DNA from: CAZFUY01 sp964522445 | GTDB lineage: Bacteria; Pseudomonadota; Gammaproteobacteria; SZUA-229 | NCBI GenBank assembly: GCA_964522445.1 | Contig: CAZFUY010000048.1 | Span: forward strand, 1-22,237 | DNA length: 22,237 nt | Direction of reading: 5' to 3' | Part shown: positions 7,282 through 15,286 of the stretch, in pieces | How the letters are laid out: each line of letters begins with the position of its first letter | Position numbering within the stretch: the first letter of the stretch is position 1 | Translations under genes and position numbers: made by a program | The notes under the pieces: model-generated | What the model saw: only the letters and a program-made list of their open reading frames with translations | Databases searched by the model: none | Told to the model about the DNA's origin: nothing

Positions 7282-7295
7282 GAGACCTTTGTACA
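7282..7295. repeat. Solo MITE terminus gagacctttgtaca
   Basis: It matches 13 of 14 bases of the end shared by the elements at 5163 and 6016. I find no matching opposite end nearby, so it is a remnant or one-ended deletion product. It lies 15 bp upstream of the carbonic anhydrase start codon. Confidence 0.65.
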
Positions 7296-7310
7296 GGAAT
7301 AATTAAAGTT

Positions 7311-7928
7311 TTGAAAACACTAAAATATCTTTTTGATAGAAATTTATCATGGGCTAACTCAATCAAGGAAAAAGATCCTGAGTTTTTTTCACAGTTATCC
7401 AAACAGCAAGCTCCTGAATACCTGTGGATTGGTTGTTCAGATAGCCGAGTTCCTGCAAACCAGATAGTAAACCTGCCTCCGGGTGAGGTATTTGTACACC
7501 GAAACATCGCTAATGTTGTTGTTCATACAGACTTAAACTGTCTTTCTGTTATACAGTTTGCTGTCGAGGTTCTAAAAGTTAAGCATATAATCATTTGCGG
7601 TCACTATGGATGCGGGGGCATTAAAGCCGCCATGGAGGACCATGAACATGGCCTTATCGATAACTGGTTACGGCACGTTAAAGATGTTATTCGTTTTAAT
7701 AAAGATAATTTTAAAGGATTAAAACATAATGAGAAGCTGGATTTACTCTGCGAGCTTAATGTAAAAGAACAGGTAACAAATGTTTGTAACACAACTATTT
7801 TACAAAAAGCCTGGAAGCAAGGGCGCGAACTTTCTGTTCACGGATGGATTTATAATATTGAAAATGGGATTCTAAAAGATCTGGACACCTGCATTACATC
7901 AACCGATACAAATAAGGCCAAAGCATAA
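7311..7928 (+). CDS. can: Beta-class carbonic anhydrase
   Basis: The enzyme interconverts CO2 and bicarbonate in the cytoplasm. The product is 205 residues, close to E. coli Can (220). Zinc ligands are C42 (in CSDSR), H98 and C101 (in HYGCGG), with the D44-R46 dyad. GEVFVHRNIAN and NCLSVIQFAVEVL are conserved. The start is TTG at 7311, chosen because it gives the family N-terminus (MKTLKYLFDRN). The frame meets a stop at 7281-7283 and has no ATG upstream. A weak agga lies 12 nt upstream. The gene converges on nhaA with only 26 bp between stops. Its 5' flank includes a MITE end, so its present promoter may be altered. Confidence 0.95.
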   Translation: MKTLKYLFDRNLSWANSIKEKDPEFFSQLSKQQAPEYLWIGCSDSRVPANQIVNLPPGEVFVHRNIANVVVHTDLNCLSVIQFAVEVLKVKHIIICGHYGCGGIKAAMEDHEHGLIDNWLRHVKDVIRFNKDNFKGLKHNEKLDLLCELNVKEQVTNVCNTTILQKAWKQGRELSVHGWIYNIENGILKDLDTCITSTDTNKAKA

Positions 7929-7954
7929 TATCAATGGCCTCAATAAATACACCA

Positions 7955-9313
7955 CTATTCAGTTTTTTTCTCAGATGTAAAATACAACCATAAAAAACCT
8001 GAAACGCCTGCCAGAACAGAGGCTATAAGAATTCCAGTTTTAGCCATTAATAGATTCTCCGCAGAAGAAGCAAAACCCAGTTCTGCAATAAAGATCGACA
8101 TGGTAAAACCTATGCCCCCCATTAAACCGACACCAATAATATGCTTAAAATTTAAACCCTGTGGCAGCGATGTCAGCCCAAATTTTACAGCCAGCCAGGA
8201 GAAACCCGCTATACCAATAAGTTTGCCTGCAACCAGACCAACAGCTATACCAACTGAAACAGGATGAACAACAATACTGCCAAGGGATGACCAGTCAACA
8301 GGGATACCTGCATTGGCCAGTGCAAAAATGGGAATAATAAAATAGGCAGATGGCAGGTGCATTTTACTTTCCAGTATTTGAGCAGGTGCCTGTACTAGCT
8401 GCACACCTTCTCCCAATGCTCGAACTCTGGAACGCAGCTCATCATTCTTAATAATATTTTTTTCATGCTGATAGGCCTGTTTGATTTGTTCAAGCATTCC
8501 TTTAATCTGCGACAGAAAACGATCCGGGTCATACTTGGGTCGCATGGGAATAGTAAAAGCTAAAAGAATACCCGCAAGGGTTGCATGAATACCGCTCTTT
8601 AGCATGGCTATCCACAACACACACCCCAGAAGAACATAAGGTAATGTACGCCGAATTCCTCCCAGATTTAATGAAACCAGCAATAGCAACATTGCGACAA
8701 CAATACCCAGAGCAGTAATATTTATTGTCTCTGTATAAAATAGCGCAATAACCATTACTGCACCTAAGTCATCAACAATTGCCAGAGCAACCAGAAATGT
8801 CAGCAGATTTTTGGGTACTCGTTTACCCAGTAACGCCAGTGTTCCCAGAGCAAATGCAATATCAGTGGCCATCGGGATACCCCAACCATCAAAAGCATTG
8901 CCTTCAGGATTAATGCCCATATAGATAAGAACAGGTACAAGCATGCCGCCTATAGCCGCAATTATCGGCAACATAGCCTGTTTTATATCCGCCAGTTCAC
9001 CTACCAGAATTTCACGTTTAAGTTCCAGACCAATGACGAAAAAGAACAGCGCCATCAAACCATCATTAATCCAGTGATGCAGTGATTTGGATAACTGGAA
9101 GCCCTCAACACCAATTGTAAATGTCATTTTCAACAGGTGATGGTAAGCATCATTCCATTGACTATTGGCAAGATATAATGCCGCCACCGCACACAGCATA
9201 AGCAAAACGCCACTGGTAGTCTGACGGTGAATAAAATCTTCCAGTGGGGTTAATACCCGATCAAAGGCCTTTTCCCATGGCATAACATATTCTTTTCCAA
9301 TTATTTTTTTCAT
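7955..9313 (-). CDS. nhaA: Na+/H+ antiporter NhaA
   Basis: An electrogenic inner-membrane antiporter exporting Na+ in exchange for 2 H+, important for sodium tolerance and alkaline pH. The 452 residues include the ion-binding pair D181-D182 in AIVDDLGA (D163/D164 in E. coli), D151 in ATDIAFALG (D133), K364 in GKLIGI (K300) and the C-terminal MGGIGFTMSIFIAELGF. It is longer than E. coli NhaA (388): an added hydrophilic stretch of about 60 residues (about 258-318, PKYDPDRFLSQIKG...ESKMHL) lies in the loop before FIIPIFALANAG, as in other long proteobacterial NhaA proteins, and the N-terminus is about 15 residues longer. An alternative start at M11 (9283) is possible. It lies downstream of yccA on the same strand but is separated by 191 bp. 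Confidence 0.96.
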   Translation of the reverse strand: MKKIIGKEYVMPWEKAFDRVLTPLEDFIHRQTTSGVLLMLCAVAALYLANSQWNDAYHHLLKMTFTIGVEGFQLSKSLHHWINDGLMALFFFVIGLELKREILVGELADIKQAMLPIIAAIGGMLVPVLIYMGINPEGNAFDGWGIPMATDIAFALGTLALLGKRVPKNLLTFLVALAIVDDLGAVMVIALFYTETINITALGIVVAMLLLLVSLNLGGIRRTLPYVLLGCVLWIAMLKSGIHATLAGILLAFTIPMRPKYDPDRFLSQIKGMLEQIKQAYQHEKNIIKNDELRSRVRALGEGVQLVQAPAQILESKMHLPSAYFIIPIFALANAGIPVDWSSLGSIVVHPVSVGIAVGLVAGKLIGIAGFSWLAVKFGLTSLPQGLNFKHIIGVGLMGGIGFTMSIFIAELGFASSAENLLMAKTGILIASVLAGVSGFLWLYFTSEKKTE

Positions 9314-9394
9314 AGTAAAACTCTAATTCAGTATTTTATGGCGCATGCTTATTTTTATAAAATTTTAAGTAAACTCATATACTTATGACTATGT

Positions 9395-9403
9395 TTTATA
9401 GCA
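9395..9403 (-). promoter_or_regulatory. Possible extended -10 element for nhaA
   Basis: On the minus strand the sequence reads tgctataaa (TG-N-TATAAA), about 82 bp before the nhaA ATG. No good -35 is seen, which is tolerated for extended -10 promoters. It supports separate transcription of nhaA from yccA but is weak evidence. Confidence 0.3.
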
Positions 9404-9434
9404 TACCTTAGAAATATAAATTGTGATCTTTAAA

Positions 9435-9466
9435 TTTGCAGGCTATTTAGAAAAATAACCTGCAAA
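9435..9466 (-). terminator. Stem-loop downstream of yccA
   Basis: The stem tttgcaggctatt (9435-9447) pairs with aataacctgcaaa (9454-9466) at 12 of 13 positions around a 6-nt loop. It begins about 38 bp past the yccA stop in the direction of transcription. The following minus-strand sequence has only a short ttta tract, so it is a probable but not strong terminator. Confidence 0.5.
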
Positions 9467-9504
9467 CTCAAAATACATAAAAGAGCTGAACTTATCTGAT
9501 CCCC

Positions 9505-10176
9505 CTATTCTTCACCATTCATAAATCCCAGTAGATGCAATAAACTGGTAAACAGATTAAAGATAGATACATAAAGAGTCACAGTTGCCATAATGTAATT
9601 GGTTTCACCACCATGAATAATATTACTGGTTTCATACAGAATAAGACCCGCCATCAGCAGCACAAACATGGAAGATACGGCCAGTGATAATGCAGGCATT
9701 TCAAAAAATACTGAGCCAAGCCCTGCAAGGAAGGCAACTAAAATACCTGCCATCAAAAAGCCGCCCATAAAACTAAAATCCTTTCGGCTCACTAGCGCAT
9801 AACCTGACAGACCAAGAAAAATAGCACCCGTGCCACCCATAGCCGTCATAACAATCTGGCCTCCATTGGGCAAGCTCAGATAGCTATTAAGAATTGGCCC
9901 CAGCGTATAGCCCATGAAACCAGTCAGAGCAAATACAAAGGCAATCCCTAAGCTGCTATTACGATATTTGCTGGTAGCAAATAGCAATCCAAAGTAACCA
10001 CCCAGCGTTAGTAATAAGCCAGGGTGTGGCAGCTTCAGGGTCATTGATACACCTGCGATTAAGGCGCTGAATAATAATGTCATGGACAGCAGGCTATAGG
10101 TGTTACGAATAACATTATTTGTGGCAAAAACAGCTGATTGTGTATTGGTTGTAGTACTTGTTATTGGTGTACTCAT
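9505..10176 (-). CDS. yccA: YccA, Bax inhibitor-1 family membrane protein (FtsH modulator)
   Basis: The product is 223 residues with seven hydrophobic segments. The alignment to E. coli YccA (219 residues) is direct: VIRNTYSLLSMTL, PHPGLLLTLGGYFGL, GFMGYTLGPILN, MSFLGGMLMAG-like FSFMGGFLMAG, and the terminal ETSNIIHGGETNYIMATVTLYVS (split here as ETSNIIHGGE and NYIMATVTLYVS). In E. coli YccA is a substrate and inhibitor of the FtsH protease during SecY jamming. The N-terminus is Ser/Thr rich. It starts 21 bp after the HPF/RaiA stop with aggag in the spacer, so the two form an operon. Confidence 0.94.
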   Translation of the reverse strand: MSTPITSTTTNTQSAVFATNNVIRNTYSLLSMTLLFSALIAGVSMTLKLPHPGLLLTLGGYFGLLFATSKYRNSSLGIAFVFALTGFMGYTLGPILNSYLSLPNGGQIVMTAMGGTGAIFLGLSGYALVSRKDFSFMGGFLMAGILVAFLAGLGSVFFEMPALSLAVSSMFVLLMAGLILYETSNIIHGGETNYIMATVTLYVSIFNLFTSLLHLLGFMNGEE

Positions 10177-10197
10177 GAGGGGTTATCTCCTGTTAGA

Positions 10198-10563
10198 TTA
10201 GTTTGCTTCACGCAATTCAATTTGTGGCTCGATATATTCAGGAACAGGTAAACGCCCCCTGTCACGATGCCGTGCCAGCCGACGGCCAACTGTACGACCC
10301 GCACGATCAGCAGCACGATCTATGGCCACATAAAGATCAACTTCTGTATCTTCAATCACCACATCAGTTAACTGAGGGAGCACCACCTGGATATGGCAAC
10401 ATTTATCTGCTCCACCACGTGGTCCATTAATATCTGATAGTCGCACCATGACACGCCGAATGCGATCATCTCTGCTGCTTAGAGCAAATCCCAGACGGCG
10501 CTCAATATAGTTACGTAAGGCGCTGGTTAATGAAAAGTTGCGAGCCTGAATATCGATCTGCAT
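10198..10563 (-). CDS. HPF/RaiA (YfiA)-family ribosome-associated factor
   Basis: The product is 121 residues of the S30AE/sigma-54 modulation fold: MQIDIQARNFSLTSALRNYIERR, VMVRLSDINGP, HIQVVLP, VDLYVAIDRAADRAGRTVGRRL. Proteins of this family bind the small subunit between head and body and inactivate 70S ribosomes in slow growth or stress. The C-terminal tail (RDRGRLPVPEYIEPQIELREAN) goes beyond E. coli HPF (95 residues), but the protein lacks the long dimerisation domain of long-HPF. The start at 10563 is chosen over an ATG six bases upstream because ggag then sits 6 nt before it. The frame is open further upstream, but that overlaps nhaR and lacks family similarity. It is co-transcribed with yccA and divergent from nhaR. 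Confidence 0.9.
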   Translation of the reverse strand: MQIDIQARNFSLTSALRNYIERRLGFALSSRDDRIRRVMVRLSDINGPRGGADKCCHIQVVLPQLTDVVIEDTEVDLYVAIDRAADRAGRTVGRRLARHRDRGRLPVPEYIEPQIELREAN

Positions 10564-10645
10564 AGTCATCTCCGATATATTGATAGTGAAATATAGATTA
10601 GGCCTATTTAAAACTAAGGAAAAGTCGATTATTATTACTGTATTG

Positions 10646-10660
10646 TTCGTATTTAACGAA
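10646..10660. promoter_or_regulatory. Candidate LysR-type operator between the HPF gene and nhaR
   Basis: A perfect inverted repeat ttcgt-attta-acgaa that contains the T-N11-A pattern typical of LysR-family sites. It lies 14 bp before the nhaR ATG and about 83 bp before the divergent HPF start. Autoregulation by NhaR is an inference from position. Confidence 0.4.
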
Positions 10661-10674
10661 GTGACAGCAAAACA

Positions 10675-11601
10675 ATGATTAACTATAAACACCTTCACTA
10701 TTTCTGGGTGGTAGCAAAAGAAGGAGGCATCGCACGCGCCAGCGAGCATTTGCACTTAACACCTCAAACCATCAGCGGGCAGATCAGCCTGCTGGAAGAA
10801 AATCTGGGCGAGGCACTTTTTACACGAGCTGGACGAAATCTGGAGCTGACTGAAACGGGTCGACTGGCATTGAGTTATGCCGATGAAATTTTCTCACTGG
10901 CAGGCGAGCTGGAAGAAGTGGTGCGCAATCTTCCGGGTGACAGACCGATGGTATTCAGGGTAGGCGTAGCCGATGTTGTACCCAAGTCTATCGCCTATCG
11001 TTTATTAGCTCCCTCACTAAAATTACCGGAAGCTGTGCGCATCATCTGCCGTGAAAACAGCATCGACTCTTTACTGGCTGAACTCGCACTACATCGAATT
11101 GATCTGGTTATAGCAGACGGCCCTATCCCTCCCAGCATCAATGTGCGCGGCTTTAACCACCTACTTGGAGAATGTGGCATCAGTTTTTTTGCCATCCCAA
11201 AACTGGCGGATAAACTAAGAGAAAATTTCCCTCAAAGTCTCAAAGGCGCACCCTTACTATTGCCGAGCGAAATGACAGTCGTGCAGGGTCGATTATTAAA
11301 ATGGTTCAACAAACTTCACATCCAGCCTCGCATCGTAGGTGAATTTGATGACAGCGCTCTAATGAAAGCTTTCGGTCAGGCAGGTGCAGGAATTTTTATT
11401 GCACCGACCCCCATTGCTCATGAGGTAGAAAAACAATATGGCGTGGTTGTTATAGGGCAGACAGACGAGGTACGAGAACAGTTTTATGCTATTTCGGTAG
11501 AGCGAAAAATATCCCACCCCGCAGTCGCAGCAATCACAGAGACTGCTCGTGAGTGGCTTTTTCGAGATAATCCAGCATCAGCCAAACAAAAAAAGAAGTA
11601 G
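10675..11601 (+). CDS. nhaR: LysR-family transcriptional activator NhaR
   Basis: In E. coli NhaR senses Na+ and activates nhaA, and also osmC and pgaABCD. The product is 308 residues. The N-terminal winged helix (INYKHLHYFWVVAKEGGIARASEHLHLTPQTISGQISLLEENLGEALF, here cited in parts: YFWVVAKEGG and LTPQTISGQI) and the effector domain motifs FRVGVADVVPK, GECGISFF, LLKWFN, GEFDDSALMKAFG and IFIAPTP align along the length of E. coli NhaR (301). The C-terminus has a Lys-rich tail (AKQKKK). Unlike E. coli, it is not next to nhaA: yccA and the HPF gene lie between, and nhaR diverges from the HPF gene over 111 bp. Confidence 0.93.
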   Translation: MINYKHLHYFWVVAKEGGIARASEHLHLTPQTISGQISLLEENLGEALFTRAGRNLELTETGRLALSYADEIFSLAGELEEVVRNLPGDRPMVFRVGVADVVPKSIAYRLLAPSLKLPEAVRIICRENSIDSLLAELALHRIDLVIADGPIPPSINVRGFNHLLGECGISFFAIPKLADKLRENFPQSLKGAPLLLPSEMTVVQGRLLKWFNKLHIQPRIVGEFDDSALMKAFGQAGAGIFIAPTPIAHEVEKQYGVVVIGQTDEVREQFYAISVERKISHPAVAAITETAREWLFRDNPASAKQKKK

Positions 11602-11720
11602 AAAAAACATGATTAATAACACCACTACACGCAAACAAAGTATTACTCATATAACTTTAGGCGTACACGGTACTCGAACATTCTGAAGCATTTGAATAAG
11701 CTATAGAAGAGGCAGCCACT

Positions 11721-13433
11721 ATGAATACTGAATATCTGCTTGATATTATTATTCTGCTATCCGCAGCAGTAATTGCCGTGCCTTTGTTTCAATCTTTAGG
11801 CCTTGGTGCAATACCTGGTTTTTTAGTCGCCGGAATAGTATTAGGACCATCAGGGCTGGGCTACATTGAAAATCACAATGAAATTGCTCACTTTGCTGAA
11901 CTGGGCGTTGTTCTACTGTTATTTGTAATTGGCATAGAGATTAACCCTTCCCGCCTGTGGAAAATGAAAGCACTTGTATTAGGACTTGGGTCACTACAGG
12001 TTTTAATAACCGGCGCAGTAATAAGCCTCATCGCCCACGAGATTCTTAATTCTTCATGGAAAATTTCACTATTAATAGGGCTGGCACTGGCTCTTTCATC
12101 AACTGCTTTTGTACTTCAATTATTAGCAGAAAGAAAACTACTGTCTTCAAGTTACGGCAAACCCGCTGTTGCCGTATTACTATTGCAGGATCTGGCCGTT
12201 GTTCCTCTTCTGGCTTTTGTTTCATTAATCGCCACACCGGAGCTAACTGTAGCCGAAGATATTTTTCTGGCACTGGCTGAAGCGCTCACCATTCTTATAC
12301 TTATAATTGTAATAGCCCGATACGTTTTAAATCCATTGCTTAACATACTGGTTCGCTTTGGATCACCTGAAATATTCACCGCATCAGCTTTATTATTAGT
12401 ACTGGGCTCTGCACTTGCGATGGAAAACATCGGCCTATCTATGGCAATGGGCGCTTTTATTGCCGGCCTGTTAATTTCTGATTCATCTTATCGGCATCAG
12501 ATTATCGCCGAGATTCAACCCTTCCGTGGCCTGTTACTCGGGTTGTTTTTTATGTCGATGGGTATGGCATTAAATCTCAACCGTTTTCTGGAAACACCTC
12601 TTACACTATTAGCCATTGTTATTGCATTAATTGCTATTAAATTTATTATTCTCTGGCCATTGTCACGCAGCTTCGGCATAAAAGGAAAAAACTCTATTTC
12701 TATTGCTTTGCTACTGGCACAGGGCGGTGAATTTGCATTAGTACTGTTTGCTCTGGCAAAAGGTACTGGGCTATTAGATGACATATTATTCCAGCAGCTC
12801 CTTATCATTGTTCTTCTCAGTATGCTGGCGACACCTGCGCTGGAAAAATTAGCATACCAACTGTTTTCAACTTCTGAAAAAAATTTAACCAGCATAGATA
12901 AAACCAGCCAGATAGATTCAAAAACAAGTCATATCATTCTTGTTGGTTTTGGAAGAATGGGACATAGAATTGGCAGCATTATGGAATCAATGAACATTCC
13001 TTATGTCGCCATTGATAACAATGTATCTATTGTGGATAGAGAACGTGCTGAAGGAAAGTCTGTGTATTTTGGAGATGCTCAACGCCCCGAAGTACTAAGA
13101 GCATCCGGCATTACAGACGCTCTTCTGGTTATCGTTTCAATTGATGATTTTGAAGCCACTGAACAGGTTGTATCTTCGCTTCATTCTGCATTTCCAGACA
13201 TTCCGGTTTTTGCACGTGGCCATGATCTTAACAAGTGCCGCGAACTTATTAAACTTGGCGCTCACTCCACCGTCTCAGAAACACTTGAAGCCAGTGCAGA
13301 ACTTGCTCGTGTTGCATTGCTTCATATAGGCGCTGAAAATTCTGAAGTAGAAGTCGCTCTGGATCTCTTTCGAAAAGATTATTACGAACGAATTAATAAA
13401 GATATACACAAGGCACAAATTAAACATGTTTAA
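11721..13433 (+). CDS. Kef-type CPA2 monovalent cation/H+ antiporter with RCK (TrkA-N) domain
   Basis: The product is 570 residues. The N-terminal Na_H_Exchanger domain (about 5-380) has twelve or so helices with GAIPGFLVAGIVLGP, LLLQDLAVVPLLAF (Q156-D157) and AQGGEFALVLFALA. The C-terminal TrkA-N/RCK domain (about 403-520) has the Rossmann motif GFGRMG (409-414), the acidic DNN at the end of strand 2 and GDAQRPEVLRASGI. Length and architecture match KefB/KefC (601-620 residues in E. coli), which export K+ under glutathione control. No KefF/KefG-like quinone reductase gene is adjacent, so glutathione gating is unproven. A weak gaagagg precedes the ATG. The 3' end overlaps the next gene by 8 nt. 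Confidence 0.92.
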   Translation: MNTEYLLDIIILLSAAVIAVPLFQSLGLGAIPGFLVAGIVLGPSGLGYIENHNEIAHFAELGVVLLLFVIGIEINPSRLWKMKALVLGLGSLQVLITGAVISLIAHEILNSSWKISLLIGLALALSSTAFVLQLLAERKLLSSSYGKPAVAVLLLQDLAVVPLLAFVSLIATPELTVAEDIFLALAEALTILILIIVIARYVLNPLLNILVRFGSPEIFTASALLLVLGSALAMENIGLSMAMGAFIAGLLISDSSYRHQIIAEIQPFRGLLLGLFFMSMGMALNLNRFLETPLTLLAIVIALIAIKFIILWPLSRSFGIKGKNSISIALLLAQGGEFALVLFALAKGTGLLDDILFQQLLIIVLLSMLATPALEKLAYQLFSTSEKNLTSIDKTSQIDSKTSHIILVGFGRMGHRIGSIMESMNIPYVAIDNNVSIVDRERAEGKSVYFGDAQRPEVLRASGITDALLVIVSIDDFEATEQVVSSLHSAFPDIPVFARGHDLNKCRELIKLGAHSTVSETLEASAELARVALLHIGAENSEVEVALDLFRKDYYERINKDIHKAQIKHV

Positions 13434-13857
13434 CACCTCAGCAGCCACACTTAAATTACTTGCATCTCTGGTCTGGTACAGCGGTGCCGCTATACTTTTT
13501 ACCAAAAGCACTATGCTGTTACTTAAAGCAAAAAGTATAAATCCAGAACAGCCCTGGATATGGCTTGCTGTTTTAACTGGCTTAATATTTGGCATTATTA
13601 AGGCAAAATATTTATACAGGCGATTGTGCATTAAAAATCTGAAAAGAATTAATTCACTAAACCAGCCAAAACTCTGGCAATTCTATCGAATGCGATTTTT
13701 TATTTTTTTATCTTTTATGATTTTATTAGGGCAAGCTTTATCTCAACTGGCAAATGAAAATTATACTTTACTTATTAGTATGATAATTGTCGAAATATCA
13801 GTTGCTACCGCATTACTTGGCAGCAGCAACTGTTTCTGGAAAAAATTAGAAAATTAA
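13426..13857 (+). CDS. Small membrane protein coupled to the CPA2 antiporter, unknown function
   Basis: The product is 143 residues with four hydrophobic segments (about 7-30, 42-61, 88-108 and 113-132). A basic loop (AKYLYRRLCIKNLKRIN) separates the second and third. No known family motif was recognised. It starts 8 nt before the end of the antiporter gene (atgtttaa overlap), strongly suggesting translational coupling and possibly a partner role. No other gene follows; the downstream region carries a REP hairpin and then the convergent pilU. Confidence 0.75.
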   Translation: MFNTSAATLKLLASLVWYSGAAILFTKSTMLLLKAKSINPEQPWIWLAVLTGLIFGIIKAKYLYRRLCIKNLKRINSLNQPKLWQFYRMRFFIFLSFMILLGQALSQLANENYTLLISMIIVEISVATALLGSSNCFWKKLEN

Positions 13858-13926
13858 ATATCCACATTCTAAAAACATGGTTTTAATTTTGCCCTGTAAG
13901 GACGCAGAAAAAGCCAACAAATACTT

Positions 13927-13956
13927 CGTCATTCCTGCATGCTTCTCGCAGGAATC
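13927..13956. repeat. REP hairpin cgtcattcctgcatg...gcaggaatcc
   Basis: The stem attcctgc (13931-13938) pairs with gcaggaat (13948-13955) around a 9-nt loop. The same stem with a similar loop, in the opposite orientation, occurs inside the MITE-like element at 6077-6101, preceded by the same cgtc. It lies between convergent genes (stops at 13857 and 14025), where it could act as a bidirectional 3' structure. Confidence 0.7.
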
Positions 13957-14024
13957 CAGTGGCTTTGAATTACTAAAAGTCCATTGATTACTTTAATAAC
14001 AATTAAAAATAGTCCTAATTATCT

Positions 14025-15200
14025 TTATTCCAGAACATCAGCAATAACATCCTCACCATCATCTTCTTCAGGTTCTTCTTTCTCCATCAATGACAAGCCA
14101 CCAAACGATTCTGCTTCTGCACCTGTTTTCTTACCTGGCGAATCCTCATTAAGTTCAATTTTAAGACGCAGGTTGTTTTCTGAGTCTGCATTTTTCAAAG
14201 CTTCTTCTTTGCTTATTTTTCCCTGCTTAAATAAATCCAGCAATGCAACATCAAATGTTTGCATACCCATACGTTCTGATTTTTCCATTACTTCTTTTAT
14301 TTCGGCAACTTCACCCTGTTTAATCAGTTCTTCGACTCTTGGTGAATTAAGTAATACCTCAATAGCCGCACAGCGTTTACCATCCACTGTAGGGATTAGT
14401 CTTTGCGATACAAAAGCACGTAAATTTAATGACAGATCCTGAAGCAACTGTGAGTGCCGTTCTTCAGGAAAAAAATTAATAATTCTATCTAATGCCTGGT
14501 TTGCATTATTAGCATGCAGTGTTGAGATGGCCAGATGCCCTGTTTCTGCAAACGCCATAGCATGCTCCATTGTTTCCTGATCACGTATTTCTCCAATTAA
14601 AATAACATCGGGTGCCTGACGTAATGTGTTTTTTAATGCATCTTCAAAACTATCGGTATCCATACCCACTTCACGTTGATTTATAATGCAACCTTTATGA
14701 CTGTGTACATATTCAATAGGGTCTTCAATAGTGATAATATGGCCTTTACTATTTGTATTTCGATGATCAATCAATGCCGCTAATGACGTTGATTTTCCTG
14801 AACCTGTGCCACCCACAAATAACACAATACCTCGCTTACTCATAATGACTTCTTTTAATATTTCCGGCAGTCCCAAATCATCGAAATTTGGAATTTCAGC
14901 CTGAATATTTCGAATCACCATTGAGACTTCATTGCGCTGCTTAAATATATTAACCCGGAAACGACCCACGCCAGGCTCTGATATCGCCAGATTCATTTCT
15001 GGTTTAGTTTCAAAATCCTTTCTCTGAGCATCCGTCATAATTTCATAGGCCAGCTCTTTAACCCAGCCAGGCGGTGCTTTTTGTTTGGACAATGCGGTTA
15101 ATGTGCCATGAAACTTTGCACTGGGAGCAGCACCTGTAGACAGATAGAGATCGGAGCCGTCTTTTTCAGCAAGAACTTTAAGATAAGGGGTAACTTTCAT
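14025..15200 (-). CDS. pilU: Type IV pilus retraction ATPase PilU
   Basis: A hexameric cytoplasmic motor that assists PilT in pilus retraction. The product is 391 residues (382 in P. aeruginosa). It has Walker A GGTGSGKS at 130-137, the Asp box ITIEDPIEY (about 157-164), Walker B DVILIGEIRD (198-207), the His box around H222 and the STLHANNANQALDRIINFFP segment characteristic of the PilT/PilU group. QTFDVALLDLF and the N-terminal GSDLYLSTG favour PilU over PilT. A distinctive acidic tail (EKEEPEEDDGEDVIADVLE, about 373-391) extends beyond the conserved part. No pilT lies next to it. It is the last gene of a minus-strand run, 86 bp after the PDZ protein gene. Confidence 0.93.
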   Translation of the reverse strand: MKVTPYLKVLAEKDGSDLYLSTGAAPSAKFHGTLTALSKQKAPPGWVKELAYEIMTDAQRKDFETKPEMNLAISEPGVGRFRVNIFKQRNEVSMVIRNIQAEIPNFDDLGLPEILKEVIMSKRGIVLFVGGTGSGKSTSLAALIDHRNTNSKGHIITIEDPIEYVHSHKGCIINQREVGMDTDSFEDALKNTLRQAPDVILIGEIRDQETMEHAMAFAETGHLAISTLHANNANQALDRIINFFPEERHSQLLQDLSLNLRAFVSQRLIPTVDGKRCAAIEVLLNSPRVEELIKQGEVAEIKEVMEKSERMGMQTFDVALLDLFKQGKISKEEALKNADSENNLRLKIELNEDSPGKKTGAEAESFGGLSLMEKEEPEEDDGEDVIADVLE

Positions 15201-15286
15201 AATTATTTTTCAGATACATATTGATTAGCGATACTGAATAATAATAGTCGGTTTCAAAAAAATATCAGCCGATCAGAGACAGAAAT

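Noticed and set aside
5163..7295. A defence or toxin-antitoxin island between the MITE ends
   Set aside because: The enclosed genes are a haem protein and a polytopic membrane protein; no nuclease, toxin or antitoxin signature is visible.
7282..7928. Carbonic anhydrase gene carried inside a third MITE copy
   Set aside because: Only one terminus is found; no inverted partner was seen downstream before nhaA.
10564..10755. N-terminal extension of the HPF/RaiA frame up to 10755
   Set aside because: It would overlap nhaR coding sequence, shows no family similarity, and the ATG at 10563 has ggag 6 nt upstream.
11609..11686. 25-codon frame between nhaR and the CPA2 antiporter gene
   Set aside because: Too short, with no convincing ribosome binding site and no recognisable sequence; treated as non-coding.
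12515..12895. 126-codon minus-strand frame inside the CPA2 antiporter gene
   Set aside because: It is antisense to a well-supported transporter, with no motif and no ribosome binding site.
13984..14442. 152-codon Ser-rich frame opposite pilU
   Set aside because: It is antisense to a strongly conserved ATPase gene and its composition is that of a shadow frame.
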